Shown here: one piece after another, positions 7,491 to 16,635 of the stretch
Layout of the letters: each line of letters begins with the position of its first letter
Position numbering within the stretch: position 1 is the first letter of the stretch
Assembly: GCA_947589415.1 (NCBI GenBank)
Contig: CANQBP010000005.1
Location: 1-38,552 of the forward strand
DNA: 38,552 bases
Source: an uncultured Clostridia bacterium
GTDB taxonomy: Bacteria; Bacillota; Clostridia; Oscillospirales; Acutalibacteraceae
Direction: 5' to 3'
Notes under the pieces: generated by a model
The model's database searches: none
What the model was told of the DNA's origin: nothing
What the model saw: only the letters and a program-made list of their open reading frames with translations
Program-made: the position numbers and the translations under genes

Positions 7491-8726
7491 ATGAAAGAAA
7501 GAGAAAAAATAAAAATTGCCGTTATCGGCGGAGGTGCTGCGGGACTTACAGCCGCAGTAAAATGTGCGGAAAAATTCGGCGGCAGAAATGTTATTATACT
7601 TGAAAGACAAATGAATATCGGACGAAAACTGCTGTCCACCGGAAACGGCAGGTGCAATATTTCAAACATAAACATATCACCCGAACATTATCACGGTGAT
7701 AAAAATATCATAAATTCCGTGTTATCCGATTTTTCTTATAAGGCTTCAAAAAAGTTTTTCGCCGATATGGGATTGCTTTTCCGTCAGGACAGTGAGGGCA
7801 GGGTTTATCCGTACAGCAATCAGTCCGCAACCGTTCTTGAATGTATGCTTTACCGTCTTGATTGTTTGGGTGTAAAGAGATTATGCTCATTTAAAATAAA
7901 TTCAGTCGTAAAAAACGAAAATTATTTTGAGATCACCTCGGAGAATGTAACGATATGTGCCGAATATCTCATTTTCGCCTGCGGCTCTGCCGCTTATCCC
8001 TCACTCGGCGCAAATACAAGCGGATTTGAACTTCTCGAAAATCTCGGAATACCGAAGCCGAAACTGTTCCCCGCACTCTCCCCTATCGAAACAAAGGAAA
8101 AATACGGTATTCTCAAGGGTGTACGTGCAAAGGGTACGGTATCTTTGTATGCCGACGATAAACCCGTTACGGTAAAAGAGGGAGAAATACAATTTTCCGA
8201 CAAACGACTGTCGGGGATATGCGTGTTTGATATTTCAAGAACAGTAAACAAATACTTGAACGGTAAAAAATCACATAATCTCAAGCTCTGTATAGATCTC
8301 ATGCCCGAATATACGGAGAGTGATCTTTGGATATATTTGAAAAGGTGCAAGGTAATTTTTTCGGACAAAAAAGCCGATTCGCTTTTAGTCGGGGCACTTA
8401 ACAAAAACCTTGCCCGTGCCGCAGCAGATCATGCGGGCATAAAGGATAAACCATGCAAAGCCCTCAACGGTCACGATATGCAGAACCTAATTTCCGTTAT
8501 AAAAAATTTTACATTCACACCCGTTTATTCCGATAATTACAATTCTGCTCAGGTATGTGCCGGCGGCTACGGTTCAGATACGATAGAGCCCGAAACACTT
8601 ATGTCGAAAAAGATAAATAAGCTGTTTGTATGCGGTGAAATGCTCGATGCGGACGGCGAATGCGGAGGATATAATCTTCATTTTGCTTTCGGCAGTGCAA
8701 TGAAACCGGCTAAATACATCAAGTGA
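7491..8726 (+). CDS. NAD(P)/FAD-dependent oxidoreductase (HI0933/YhiN/BaiN family)
   Basis: 411 residues from ATG 7491, preceded by AGGTG; the longer frame to 7422 begins before the promoter's transcription start. An N-terminal Rossmann dinucleotide motif (AVIGGGAAGLTAA) binds FAD. NIGRKLLSTGNGRCNIS and the C-terminal GECGGYNLHFAFGSA are hallmarks of the HI0933-like flavoproteins. The family includes proteins annotated as aminoacetone oxidases and BaiN; true substrates are mostly unknown, so no specific reaction is claimed. It is probably co-transcribed with the next flavoprotein gene, 18 bases downstream. Confidence 0.92.
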   Translation: MKEREKIKIAVIGGGAAGLTAAVKCAEKFGGRNVIILERQMNIGRKLLSTGNGRCNISNINISPEHYHGDKNIINSVLSDFSYKASKKFFADMGLLFRQDSEGRVYPYSNQSATVLECMLYRLDCLGVKRLCSFKINSVVKNENYFEITSENVTICAEYLIFACGSAAYPSLGANTSGFELLENLGIPKPKLFPALSPIETKEKYGILKGVRAKGTVSLYADDKPVTVKEGEIQFSDKRLSGICVFDISRTVNKYLNGKKSHNLKLCIDLMPEYTESDLWIYLKRCKVIFSDKKADSLLVGALNKNLARAAADHAGIKDKPCKALNGHDMQNLISVIKNFTFTPVYSDNYNSAQVCAGGYGSDTIEPETLMSKKINKLFVCGEMLDADGECGGYNLHFAFGSAMKPAKYIK

Positions 8727-8744
8727 TAAATTCCGAGGTGCGAT

Positions 8745-10337
8745 ATGATAAGAATTAACAACATTTCTCTTCCCCTTGATTATATAAATGAGGATCTGAA
8801 AAAATATGCGGCTGATGCCCTAAAAATTAACAAAAGCAATATAGAAAGCGTTTGTCTTAACAAAAGAAGTATTGACGCAAGAAAGAAAAATAATATACGC
8901 TTCAACGCTTCGTTAAATGTTATTGTTAAGGAAAATGAAAATTCCATTGTGAGAAAATGCTCCGCAGCAACAACTGTTGAGGAATATAAATATATTCTCC
9001 CCGCCTGCAAAATTTTTGAAAAGCCTCCTATAATTATAGGGAGTGGGCCTTGCGGTCTGTTTGCCGCACTTATTCTTGCGCAGGCAGGGCAAAAGCCTAT
9101 TGTACTCGAGCGGGGACGTGATGTTGACAGCAGGAGCAGAGATACAGGTAAATTTTGGAACAGCGGAGAACTCGATACAACATCAAACGTACAATTCGGT
9201 GAGGGCGGTGCGGGTACATTTTCCGACGGCAAGCTGAACACGGGCACAAAAGATGTCAGAATAAGAAAAGTACTTGAAGAATTTGTAAATCACGGTGCGC
9301 CCGAAGATATTTTGTATCTTGCAAAACCACACATCGGAACGGACAGGCTTAAATCAACGGTAAAAAATATAAGGGAAAAAATAATATCCCTCGGCGGAAG
9401 TGTTATGTTTGAAACCAAAGTAACCGGTATTGAGAGCCGAAACGGCAGAATTACTGCCGTAATCGCCGAACATGACGGAAATAAAATAAGGCTTTATTCA
9501 GATAGTGTAATTCTTGCTGTCGGTCATAGTGCAAGGGATACCTTTGAAATGCTTGTCAAAAATAATATTAAAATGGAACAAAAACCTTTTTCCGTGGGTG
9601 TCAGAATTGAACATTTACAGGAAAATATAAATATGGCACAATACGGTGAGTACTTCAAAAACATCTATCTCCCCGCAGCGGATTATAAACTTGCCGTTCA
9701 TCTTAAAAGCGGCAGAGGTGTATATACATTTTGTATGTGTCCGGGCGGCTATGTTGTTGCGGCAGCAAGTGAAAGCGGCAGACTTGTAACAAACGGAATG
9801 AGCGAATATGCCCGTGACGGAGTTAATGCAAATTCCGCTGTTCTTGTGGGAATAAATCCGAAGGATTTCGGAAGTGAGGATATACTCGCAGGTGTTGCCG
9901 TTCAAAGAAAACTTGAGGAATCCGCCTTTAGGCTTGGAGGGGAAAACTATTATGCCCCCGTACAAAGAGTTTGTGACTTTCTTAACAAAACGCCCTCCTC
10001 ATCTGTCGGTTCTGTTATTCCCAGTTACAGACCGGGATATACACTTACAAGTATTGATCGCTGTCTGCCCGAATTTATTACAGACTCCCTGCGTGAGGGT
10101 CTGCTGCTTTTTGACAGAAAACTCAAAGGCTTTGCCGACGGTGACGCTGTTCTTACTGCGGCAGAAAGCAGAAGTTCTTCCCCCGTCCGCATACTCCGTA
10201 ATGAAAAAATGCAGTCTGTTTCCATGGAGGGACTGTACCCTTGCGGAGAGGGTGCGGGATATGCCGGAGGTATCATGTCCGCCGCTGTTGACGGAATAAA
10301 AGCGGCAGAGATGATATTATTGTCGGGCACAAAATAA
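8745..10337 (+). CDS. FAD-dependent dehydrogenase (COG2509-type)
   Basis: 530 residues, ATG 8745 after GAGGTG. An N-terminal domain of about 90 residues (MIRINNISLPLDY...) precedes an FAD Rossmann motif IIGSGPCGLFAAL at about residues 97-109, then GEGGAGTFSDGKLNT and a C-terminal GEGAGYAGGIMSAAVDG that closes the FAD site. This arrangement is that of the widespread uncharacterised FAD-dependent dehydrogenases grouped in COG2509. The substrate is not known. It sits 18 bases after another flavoprotein gene, so the two probably form one operon; whether they act in one pathway is not clear. Confidence 0.9.
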   Translation: MIRINNISLPLDYINEDLKKYAADALKINKSNIESVCLNKRSIDARKKNNIRFNASLNVIVKENENSIVRKCSAATTVEEYKYILPACKIFEKPPIIIGSGPCGLFAALILAQAGQKPIVLERGRDVDSRSRDTGKFWNSGELDTTSNVQFGEGGAGTFSDGKLNTGTKDVRIRKVLEEFVNHGAPEDILYLAKPHIGTDRLKSTVKNIREKIISLGGSVMFETKVTGIESRNGRITAVIAEHDGNKIRLYSDSVILAVGHSARDTFEMLVKNNIKMEQKPFSVGVRIEHLQENINMAQYGEYFKNIYLPAADYKLAVHLKSGRGVYTFCMCPGGYVVAAASESGRLVTNGMSEYARDGVNANSAVLVGINPKDFGSEDILAGVAVQRKLEESAFRLGGENYYAPVQRVCDFLNKTPSSSVGSVIPSYRPGYTLTSIDRCLPEFITDSLREGLLLFDRKLKGFADGDAVLTAAESRSSSPVRILRNEKMQSVSMEGLYPCGEGAGYAGGIMSAAVDGIKAAEMILLSGTK

Positions 10338-10354
10338 ACAGACTGTTATACAGC

Positions 10355-10383
10355 TTGATAATTAAGGCTTTATATGATATAAT
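10355..10383 (+). promoter_or_regulatory. Promoter of hisHF
   Basis: TTGATA (10355-10360) and a perfect TATAAT (10378-10383) are spaced by 17 bases, giving a leader of about 32 bases before ATG 10422. Confidence 0.85.
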
Positions 10384-10421
10384 TTAAACGAAAATCAGAA
10401 AATATTATTGGGTGTGATATA

Positions 10422-11036
10422 ATGATAGCCGTTATTGACTACGGTGCAGGTAATCTGCAAAGTGTAATTAAGGCAATGAATTACATTGGCTGCGATTGTA
10501 TTGTTACAAATGAAAAGGAAAGAATACTTAATTCTGACGGAGCTATTCTTCCGGGCGTAGGCTCTTTCGGAGATGCTATGGACTGTCTTATAAATTCCGG
10601 TGCCGATGAGGCGGTAAGGGATTTTGTCAAAACCGGAAAGCCGTTTCTCGGAATATGTCTGGGATTACAGCTTTTGTTCGGGGGAAGTGAGGAAAGTCCC
10701 GATGTCAAGGGTCTTGGTCTGCTTAGGGGAAATATAACGAAAATACCGAATGACGGCGGACTTAAAATTCCGCATATGGGCTGGAATTCTCTTGATATCC
10801 GCAGGCATGACGGACTTTTCATGGGTATTGAAGGAGAGCCGTATGTATATTTTGTACATTCATATTTTCTCAAAGCAGAGGACGAAAATATCGTATCGTC
10901 AAGAACGACTTACGGCACACAAATAGATGCATCAGTATCCTTTGAAAACATATATGCAACGCAGTTTCACCCCGAAAAAAGCGGTAAGGTCGGACTGCAG
11001 ATACTCAAGAATTTTGTTTCATTAACAGGGAGGTAA
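10422..11036 (+). CDS. hisH: Imidazole glycerol phosphate synthase, glutaminase subunit
   Basis: 204 residues, the usual HisH size. It releases ammonia from glutamine and channels it to HisF in the fifth step of histidine synthesis. [12 protein letters not shown] opens the class I amidotransferase fold; the catalytic Cys is Cys79 in GICLGLQ, and His183/Glu185 in FHPEKSG complete the triad. PHMGWN is also HisH-typical. hisF follows after 5 bases, so the two subunits are translated together. The other his genes are not in the window. Confidence 0.97.
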   Translation: MIAVIDYGAGNLQSVIKAMNYIGCDCIVTNEKERILNSDGAILPGVGSFGDAMDCLINSGADEAVRDFVKTGKPFLGICLGLQLLFGGSEESPDVKGLGLLRGNITKIPNDGGLKIPHMGWNSLDIRRHDGLFMGIEGEPYVYFVHSYFLKAEDENIVSSRTTYGTQIDASVSFENIYATQFHPEKSGKVGLQILKNFVSLTGR

Positions 11037-11041
11037 AAATC

Positions 11042-11809
11042 ATGTATGCAAAAAGAATAATTCCCTGTCTTGATGTCAAAGACGGCAGAGTCGTTAAGGG
11101 TACGGGATTTGTAAATTTGAGAGATGCGGGTGATCCCGTGGAATGTGCAAGGCTTTACGATCAGGAAGGCGCAGACGAGCTTGTACTTCTTGATATAACG
11201 GCCTCAAGTGATGCGAGGGATATCATAACCGATATTGTACGAAAGGTTGCGGACAGCGTATTTATTCCGTTTACGGTTGGCGGAGGAATAAGGACTGTTG
11301 ATGATTTTACGGATATATTGAGAGCCGGAGCGGATAAAGTTTCGGTAAATTCCGCGGCGGTACATAGGCCTGATATAATAAACGAGGCCGCATACAAGTT
11401 CGGAAGTCAATGCGTAGTATGTGCAATAGATGCAAAAAGACGTACAAACGGCAGCGGTTGGGACGTATATATAAACGGCGGAAGGATAAACATGGAAAAA
11501 GATGCCGTTAAATGGGCAATTGAGGCAGAAAAAAGAGGAGCCGGAGAAATCCTGCTTACAAGCATGGATTGTGACGGTGTACAAAACGGGTATGATATTG
11601 AACTTACAAAAGCAGTTTCCGAAAGTGTCGGTATTCCCGTCATAGCTTCAGGAGGTGCAGGCAAACTTGAGCATTTTTATGATGCTTTCACGGAAGGTAA
11701 AGCCGATGCGGTGCTTGCAGCGTCGCTGTTCCATTTCAGAACTATTTCCATAGGAGAGCTTAAAGAATACCTTGATAAAAAAGGTGTTCCCATAAGAAAA
11801 ATAATATAA
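11042..11809 (+). CDS. hisF: Imidazole glycerol phosphate synthase, cyclase subunit
   Basis: 255 residues, a complete HisF (beta/alpha)8 barrel. It converts PRFAR plus ammonia from HisH to imidazole glycerol phosphate and AICAR. The N-terminus [20 protein letters not shown] carries the catalytic Asp11; AIDAKR holds the second catalytic Asp; phosphate-binding glycines appear in TVGGGIR and IASGGAG. Its ribosome-binding site (GGGAGG) lies in the last codons of hisH. A strong hairpin terminator follows. Confidence 0.98.
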   Translation: MYAKRIIPCLDVKDGRVVKGTGFVNLRDAGDPVECARLYDQEGADELVLLDITASSDARDIITDIVRKVADSVFIPFTVGGGIRTVDDFTDILRAGADKVSVNSAAVHRPDIINEAAYKFGSQCVVCAIDAKRRTNGSGWDVYINGGRINMEKDAVKWAIEAEKRGAGEILLTSMDCDGVQNGYDIELTKAVSESVGIPVIASGGAGKLEHFYDAFTEGKADAVLAASLFHFRTISIGELKEYLDKKGVPIRKII

Positions 11810-11811
11810 AT

Positions 11812-11857
11812 AAAGGTCGTCGGTAAAGCTCTAAAAGGCTTTGCTGACGACCTTTTT
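11812..11857 (+). terminator. Terminator of hisHF
   Basis: AAAGGTCGTC (11812-11821) pairs with GACGACCTTT (11846-11855) and the inner GTAAAGC with GCTTTGC, followed by TTTTT. It probably also blocks readthrough from the convergent operon. Confidence 0.9.
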
Positions 11858-11937
11858 AATACGGCTGCGGATAAACCCGTTTTCGTAATTTTTTCACCGC
11901 CACGGCAATTATTCGTATATGACACGGTCTTTGTTTT

Positions 11938-13188
11938 TCAGCTAAAATCAGACTTAGATATAAGACTCGTTCCAAGAACATATAAACTGCTGCCGCCACC
12001 GAAACATATCTTTTTGGAGTCCGCCTCAACATCAACAACTTTTATCTGTTTACCCTTTAAATCATATACGGAAATTTTTCCCGATGTAAGCACGGCAATA
12101 TGCTCACCGTCAAGATCAAGTGACTTGACCTTATCGTCTATATCTATAAAATCAGATTGTTTTCCCTCACCGTCTACAATGAATACTTCGCTGCTGCGGC
12201 TGTCAGTATCGGAGGAAAGTGAAATTGCCACTCCGTTTTTTCTGTTTTTTGCATAACCCGTTAAGGTTTTCATATCATAATCAAAAGAGTTTTGCTTTCC
12301 GTTTTCAACATCAATAAAATATACAGCACTGCTCCCTATTGCAATCACATTCCCGTTATCAAGATATTCTATACCGTATATAAAGGAATCCTCAAATTCA
12401 TACTTTTGCAGATAGCTGTCACGTTCAAAATCAAGTATATACAAAGCGGAAATAAGTGCGCCGTTCTTTGCCGACACACCACCGAGTGCAGCCCTTGTGC
12501 CGTCACGATTTACAGATACGCTGTTTACATAATACTCCGCAAAAGAATAAGTATATTTTTTCGTATTATCATTTTTATAAACATTAAGTTCCGACAAATA
12601 ATTACTACCGCCCGTCAGAACCGCATATGTTCCGTTAGGTGCAATATCCGCATCAAATATTTTATTATTCATTGTTCCGGAATACACAACACTGTCACGG
12701 TTTATAATCTTATACCCCGTTGCCCCCGAATTATAAGCTATGGTATATCCGGAGTTTATTTTTATAATAGGATTTGCAAAGGAATGTTGAGTATTAAGAT
12801 ATTCTCCTGCGTTGATATTCAGTACGGCAAGAGATGTATCGCTGCAATACACCGGACAGCCGTCCATAACTCCGAACCCGCCGTTATTCACGGTCATTCC
12901 GCTGAACTTTGCGGGATAACCGTTACCCTCCGTCTTTCCGAGGAGATCATACTGAAACCAATTATATATATTTTCCGATGTCAGTTTATCAAGATTTGTA
13001 AGTGCCAGAACAGCAATAACTGCTATGAACAGAATAGCAAACACTTTAAGAAATTTTTTAGTCAGATTTTGAGGTGCAGGTTCGCTGTCGCCGTATTCCT
13101 TAAGAGGTGCTTCTTCATAACTCGTATATTCCCTGTTTTTAAGATTTTTCGGTTTTACCTGCTCATAACGTCCTTTCCTTTTATTCAT
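11938..13188 (-). CDS. Membrane-anchored beta-propeller-like protein (DUF5711-like)
   Basis: 416 residues. A basic N-terminus and acidic linker are followed by a single membrane segment (FAILFIAVIAVLALTNL, about residues 51-67), so most of the protein should be outside the cell. The rest is a chain of short beta-rich units of about 40 residues (YAVLTGGSNYLSELNVY, RAALGGVSAK, VIAIGSSAVYFIDVENG, IAVLTSGKISVYDLKGK) typical of a WD40/PQQ-like propeller with about seven blades. I think it belongs to the clostridial DUF5711 family, but no function is known. It is the last gene of the ilvD-ecf-truA unit, 43 bases after truA, and faces the hisF terminator. Confidence 0.75.
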   Translation of the reverse strand: MNKRKGRYEQVKPKNLKNREYTSYEEAPLKEYGDSEPAPQNLTKKFLKVFAILFIAVIAVLALTNLDKLTSENIYNWFQYDLLGKTEGNGYPAKFSGMTVNNGGFGVMDGCPVYCSDTSLAVLNINAGEYLNTQHSFANPIIKINSGYTIAYNSGATGYKIINRDSVVYSGTMNNKIFDADIAPNGTYAVLTGGSNYLSELNVYKNDNTKKYTYSFAEYYVNSVSVNRDGTRAALGGVSAKNGALISALYILDFERDSYLQKYEFEDSFIYGIEYLDNGNVIAIGSSAVYFIDVENGKQNSFDYDMKTLTGYAKNRKNGVAISLSSDTDSRSSEVFIVDGEGKQSDFIDIDDKVKSLDLDGEHIAVLTSGKISVYDLKGKQIKVVDVEADSKKICFGGGSSLYVLGTSLISKSDFS

Positions 13189-13231
13189 TTTACCCCTTAT
13201 CCTTTCACCAAAAATATATATAATCTGCGTT

Positions 13232-13972
13232 TTAATAAATTACATTATTCAAATATAACCCTTCGGGCGGTGCGGTAGGCCCGGCAAACGAACGATCCGA
13301 TGCCTCTATTATTTTCGGTATGTCATCGGGAAGTATCTTCCCCTCCGACACATAAAGCAGCGTTCCGACTATAATGCGAACCATATTGTATAAAAAACCG
13401 TCCGCACGAACGGTTATATTTATAATATCATTTTCTCTGTTTATTTTAAGATATTCCACGGTTCTATGGAAATCTCCTTTTTTTCTGTTATTATCAACAG
13501 TACAGAATGATGTAAAGTCGTGAGTGCCTATAAAATATTCAGCCGCTTTTTTCATTTTTTCAATATCCGTTCTGTACCAGTAATGCAGTGCAAGACCGTC
13601 AAGAAAAGGATTTCTCACACTGCCGTTCCATATTTTATAAACATATTCCTTTCCTTTGCAGGAATACCGTGCATGAAAGTTATCGTCTTTCTCTTTTGCA
13701 GACAACACGGCTATGCTGTTCGGAAGATAGTTATTCACGGCCGCCGGAAACCTCTCAACGGGTATTTTATGTTCGGTTTTAAAGCTCACGCAATACATAT
13801 TTGCATGAACTCCGGTATCTGTACGGCTGCAACCCTTTATATCGTTATTTTCACCCGTCACTCTAAAAAGAGCATTTTGAAAAACCTCTTGTACGGAAAG
13901 AGCATTTTTTTGTATCTGCCACCCGTGGTAGTTTCTCCCGTCATAAGCCATTGTAAGCAAAATATTTCTCAT
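13232..13972 (-). CDS. truA: tRNA pseudouridine(38-40) synthase
   Basis: 246 residues, the usual TruA length. It isomerises uridines 38-40 in the tRNA anticodon arm. The catalytic Asp lies in SRTDTGVHA (about residue 53); the N-terminal LLTMAYDGRNYHGWQ and the C-terminal FLYNMVRIIVGTLL are family hallmarks. The ecfT stop lies 13 bases upstream, matching the common Firmicutes order ecfA1-ecfA2-ecfT-truA. Confidence 0.97.
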   Translation of the reverse strand: MRNILLTMAYDGRNYHGWQIQKNALSVQEVFQNALFRVTGENNDIKGCSRTDTGVHANMYCVSFKTEHKIPVERFPAAVNNYLPNSIAVLSAKEKDDNFHARYSCKGKEYVYKIWNGSVRNPFLDGLALHYWYRTDIEKMKKAAEYFIGTHDFTSFCTVDNNRKKGDFHRTVEYLKINRENDIINITVRADGFLYNMVRIIVGTLLYVSEGKILPDDIPKIIEASDRSFAGPTAPPEGLYLNNVIY

Positions 13973-13985
13973 ATAAACATCACCG

Positions 13986-14798
13986 CTATATTACGGCAGG
14001 ATATACAATGTTAAAGTATATTACCGTACCGAATATTAAAACAGAAATTATCAATGCAATAACATCTGTAAATGTAAAACGCATAATTTTCATTCTCGTC
14101 CTGCCGTTTCCTCCGTTATAACACCGACATTCCATCGCTACGGCTAAATCTCCCGCACGTTTAAATGACGATACGATCAAAGGTATAAGCACCGGCACAA
14201 GTGCCTTGACTCTTCGGAAAACATTTCCGCTTTCCAAATCCGCCCCTCTTGATTTTTGTGCATTCATAATCTTATCCGTTTCACCAAGCAGAACGGGTAT
14301 AAAGCGAATTGCTATTGTCATCACCATAGCAATATCATGCACCTTAACACCTAACAGTTTCAGCGGTTTCATAAGCCATTCAAGTCCGTCCGTAAGGTCA
14401 GTCGGGGAGGTCGTATATGTAAGCACGGAGCTTACCATCATCATAACGGAAATTCTTATTGTTATAAAAATTGCATTATTCACGCCGCCCGATGTTATCT
14501 TGAGAAACTGCCATTGCCACAATACATCTCCCGATCCGTAAAACAGATTGAGTATCCCCGTAAAAATTATTATTGCAAGGATATATTTAAGACTTTTAAG
14601 ATACTTAATAAAACCTATTTTTGTCATTAGGATTATAATCAGCGAAAACAGACTGATTGCCGCAAGCGAAACAAAATTACGGCAAACAAATATAAATACC
14701 AGCAGCATAAGCAAAAGAAATATCTTTGCTCTCGCATCAATTCTATGTATAAATGATTTTCCCGGCATATACTGTCCGAGTGTTATATCTCTTACCAA
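13986..14798 (-). CDS. ecfT: ECF transporter transmembrane component EcfT
   Basis: 270 residues. The start is a TTG codon at 14798 preceded by AGGGG at 9 bases; the next in-frame ATG, ten codons later, has no good ribosome-binding site. Five or so membrane segments (for example IFLLLMLLVFIFVC, LAIIIFTGILNLFYG) lead to two cytoplasmic coupling regions containing SRGAD and MECRCYNG, the positions of the ARG-type motifs that contact the ATPases. It forms the shared scaffold of a group II ECF transporter with EcfA1 and EcfA2, using exchangeable vitamin-binding S-components not encoded here. It is separated from ecfA2 by about 98 structured bases. Confidence 0.95.
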   Translation of the reverse strand: MVRDITLGQYMPGKSFIHRIDARAKIFLLLMLLVFIFVCRNFVSLAAISLFSLIIILMTKIGFIKYLKSLKYILAIIIFTGILNLFYGSGDVLWQWQFLKITSGGVNNAIFITIRISVMMMVSSVLTYTTSPTDLTDGLEWLMKPLKLLGVKVHDIAMVMTIAIRFIPVLLGETDKIMNAQKSRGADLESGNVFRRVKALVPVLIPLIVSSFKRAGDLAVAMECRCYNGGNGRTRMKIMRFTFTDVIALIISVLIFGTVIYFNIVYPAVI

Positions 14799-14881
14799 AC
14801 TGCACTTCCCCTATAATAATGCGGAAACTCTCCGCTGTCACACAAGCGGCCCAACTCTGAAAATCGGTCTTTATTTATGCT

Positions 14882-14903
14882 CGGATAAAAGGTATTTTAT
14901 CCG
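14882..14903 (-). repeat. Palindromic hairpin over the ecfA2 stop codon
   Basis: CGGATAAAA (14882-14890) and TTTTATCCG (14895-14903) form a perfect 9-bp inverted repeat with a 4-base loop. On the minus strand the first arm contains the ecfA2 stop codon. A second small stem (GCGGA/TCCGC, 14821-14835) lies nearer the ecfT ribosome-binding site. Confidence 0.8.
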
Positions 14904-15757
14904 TTCCTCCGCCGATAAGCCGCCATAATTTCGTTAAATCCCTGCTCAACCGTGAGAACGGTCGGGTCAACATCAATTCCTTCTTTTACAAGAAGCTGCA
15001 TTATTTTTGTTATTTGAGGAACTCTGAGTCCGGCTTTCTCAAGCTCTTCATGATTTGAAAATACTATCTTTGCAGTATCAAACATCAGTCTTTTGCCGTG
15101 TGACATAACAAGTATCCTGTCCGCTGTTCTTGCTATATCCTCCATGCTGTGCGACACAAGCAAAACCGTATTATTTCTGATTTTATGATATTCTTCTATC
15201 CTGCAAAGCAGCGCATCACGTCCGAGAGGATCGAGTCCCGCCGTAGGTTCGTCAAGTATAAGTACATCGGGATCCATTGCTATTACTCCGGCTATTGCTG
15301 CTCTTCTCTTTTCTCCGCCGGATAACTCAAACGGCGAGTTTTCGAGCAGCTTTTCATCAATACCCGTAAATTCTGCCGCCGAACGTACCCTTTTATCAAT
15401 CTCCTCATCGCTTAACCCCATATTTTTCGGGCCGAAAGCTATGTCCTTATATACGGTTTCCTCAAACAACTGATATTCGGGGTACTGAAAAACCAAACCG
15501 ACCTTAAAACGTATCTCACGTATTTTTTTCGGTTTTTCCCATATATCTCTGCCGTTTAAATAGATACTGCCTTCGGTAGGTTTGAGCAAACCGTTAAGAA
15601 GTTGGACAAGTGTGGATTTACCCGATCCCGTATGACCTATTATACCTACAAATTCACCCTCATTTATTTCAAAACTCACACTGTCAAGTGCGGTTTTTTC
15701 AAATGAAGTACCGTTGCCGTATGTAAATTTAACATTTTCCGCTTTAATAGCAGACAT
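14897..15757 (-). CDS. ecfA2: ECF transporter ATP-binding protein EcfA2
   Basis: 286 residues. Walker A GHTGSGKST at about 38-46, Q-loop FQYPEYQLFEETV (the EcfA2 variant), ABC signature LSGGEKRRAAIAG, Walker B VLILDEPTAGLD, and switch His in LVSHSMED. Pairs with EcfA1 as a heterodimer driving vitamin uptake through EcfT. The C-terminal extension of about 60 residues is normal for EcfA proteins. It begins 18 bases after the ecfA1 stop. Confidence 0.96.
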   Translation of the reverse strand: MSAIKAENVKFTYGNGTSFEKTALDSVSFEINEGEFVGIIGHTGSGKSTLVQLLNGLLKPTEGSIYLNGRDIWEKPKKIREIRFKVGLVFQYPEYQLFEETVYKDIAFGPKNMGLSDEEIDKRVRSAAEFTGIDEKLLENSPFELSGGEKRRAAIAGVIAMDPDVLILDEPTAGLDPLGRDALLCRIEEYHKIRNNTVLLVSHSMEDIARTADRILVMSHGKRLMFDTAKIVFSNHEELEKAGLRVPQITKIMQLLVKEGIDVDPTVLTVEQGFNEIMAAYRRRNG

Positions 15758-15775
15758 GATTTTCCTCCAAATTCA

Positions 15776-16630
15776 TCACTTGATAAGCGATACCAAGGCG
15801 CGGACACATTCTTCTTCATTCAGCACACATTCGGGAAGTTCAAAGCCGCAGCTTTTAAGTCTGTACACAAGCTCCGTTGCCTGCGGAACATCAAGTCTGT
15901 TCTTTTTAAGCAGCTCAACTTTGGAAAATACATCATGCGGAGTCCCGTCTGTCAAAACCTTTCCGGACTCCATGACAATAACTCTGTCGGCAAGCACCGC
16001 TTCCTCCATATAGTGAGTGATAAGTACTATTGTTATTCCCGCTTCCCTGTTGAGCCGCAGCAAGGTATTCATTACCTCGTCCCTGCCCTGCGGGTCAAGC
16101 ATTGCCGTTGGCTCGTCAAGTACGATACATTCGGGCTCCATTGCGATTATTCCCGCAATAGCCACTCTCTGTTTCTGACCTCCCGACAGCTTATCCGGTG
16201 AATATGTGCGGTATTCGTACATATCCGCAGCTTTCAAGGCACATTCTACCCTTTCACGTATTATTTCGGGCGGTAAACCTAAATTCTCACAACCGAAAGC
16301 AACGTCCTCTTCCACTATTCCCGCAACTATCTGATTATCCGGATTTTGTCGGACTAAGCCGACTTTTTTCCTTATATCAAAAACGTGAGCCTCATCTTTT
16401 GTATTTAATCCGTCAATAATTACATTCCCCAAAGTCGGGAGATATATGGAATTAAAATGTTTTGAAAGCGTGGACTTTCCGGAACCGTTATGACCGACTA
16501 TTGCTGCAAACTCTCCTCTTTTTATACACAGGCTTATGTTATCCAATACATAATTACTGTTTTTCTCATTTTCATCATACCGAAAATAAACATTTTCAAC
16601 ACGAATAAAGTCATTCATACGGCTGCTCAT
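15776..16630 (-). CDS. ecfA1: ECF transporter ATP-binding protein EcfA1
   Basis: 284 residues from ATG 16630, which has AGGTG 6 bases upstream; GTG 16639 is possible but lies inside that site. Walker A GHNGSGKST, Q-loop RQNPDNQIVAGIVEED (EcfA1 type), signature LSGGQKQRVAIAG, Walker B CIVLDEPTAMLD, switch His in LITHYMEE. The ribosome-binding site is in the last codons of the upstream methyltransferase gene, so translation is probably coupled to it. Confidence 0.96.
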   Translation of the reverse strand: MSSRMNDFIRVENVYFRYDENEKNSNYVLDNISLCIKRGEFAAIVGHNGSGKSTLSKHFNSIYLPTLGNVIIDGLNTKDEAHVFDIRKKVGLVRQNPDNQIVAGIVEEDVAFGCENLGLPPEIIRERVECALKAADMYEYRTYSPDKLSGGQKQRVAIAGIIAMEPECIVLDEPTAMLDPQGRDEVMNTLLRLNREAGITIVLITHYMEEAVLADRVIVMESGKVLTDGTPHDVFSKVELLKKNRLDVPQATELVYRLKSCGFELPECVLNEEECVRALVSLIK

Positions 16631-16635
16631 GTATA

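Noticed and set aside
12292-13278. 328-codon plus-strand open frame
   Set aside because: Antisense to the propeller gene and truA end; composition is Ile/Tyr/Cys-rich with no domain or ribosome-binding site, a typical shadow frame.
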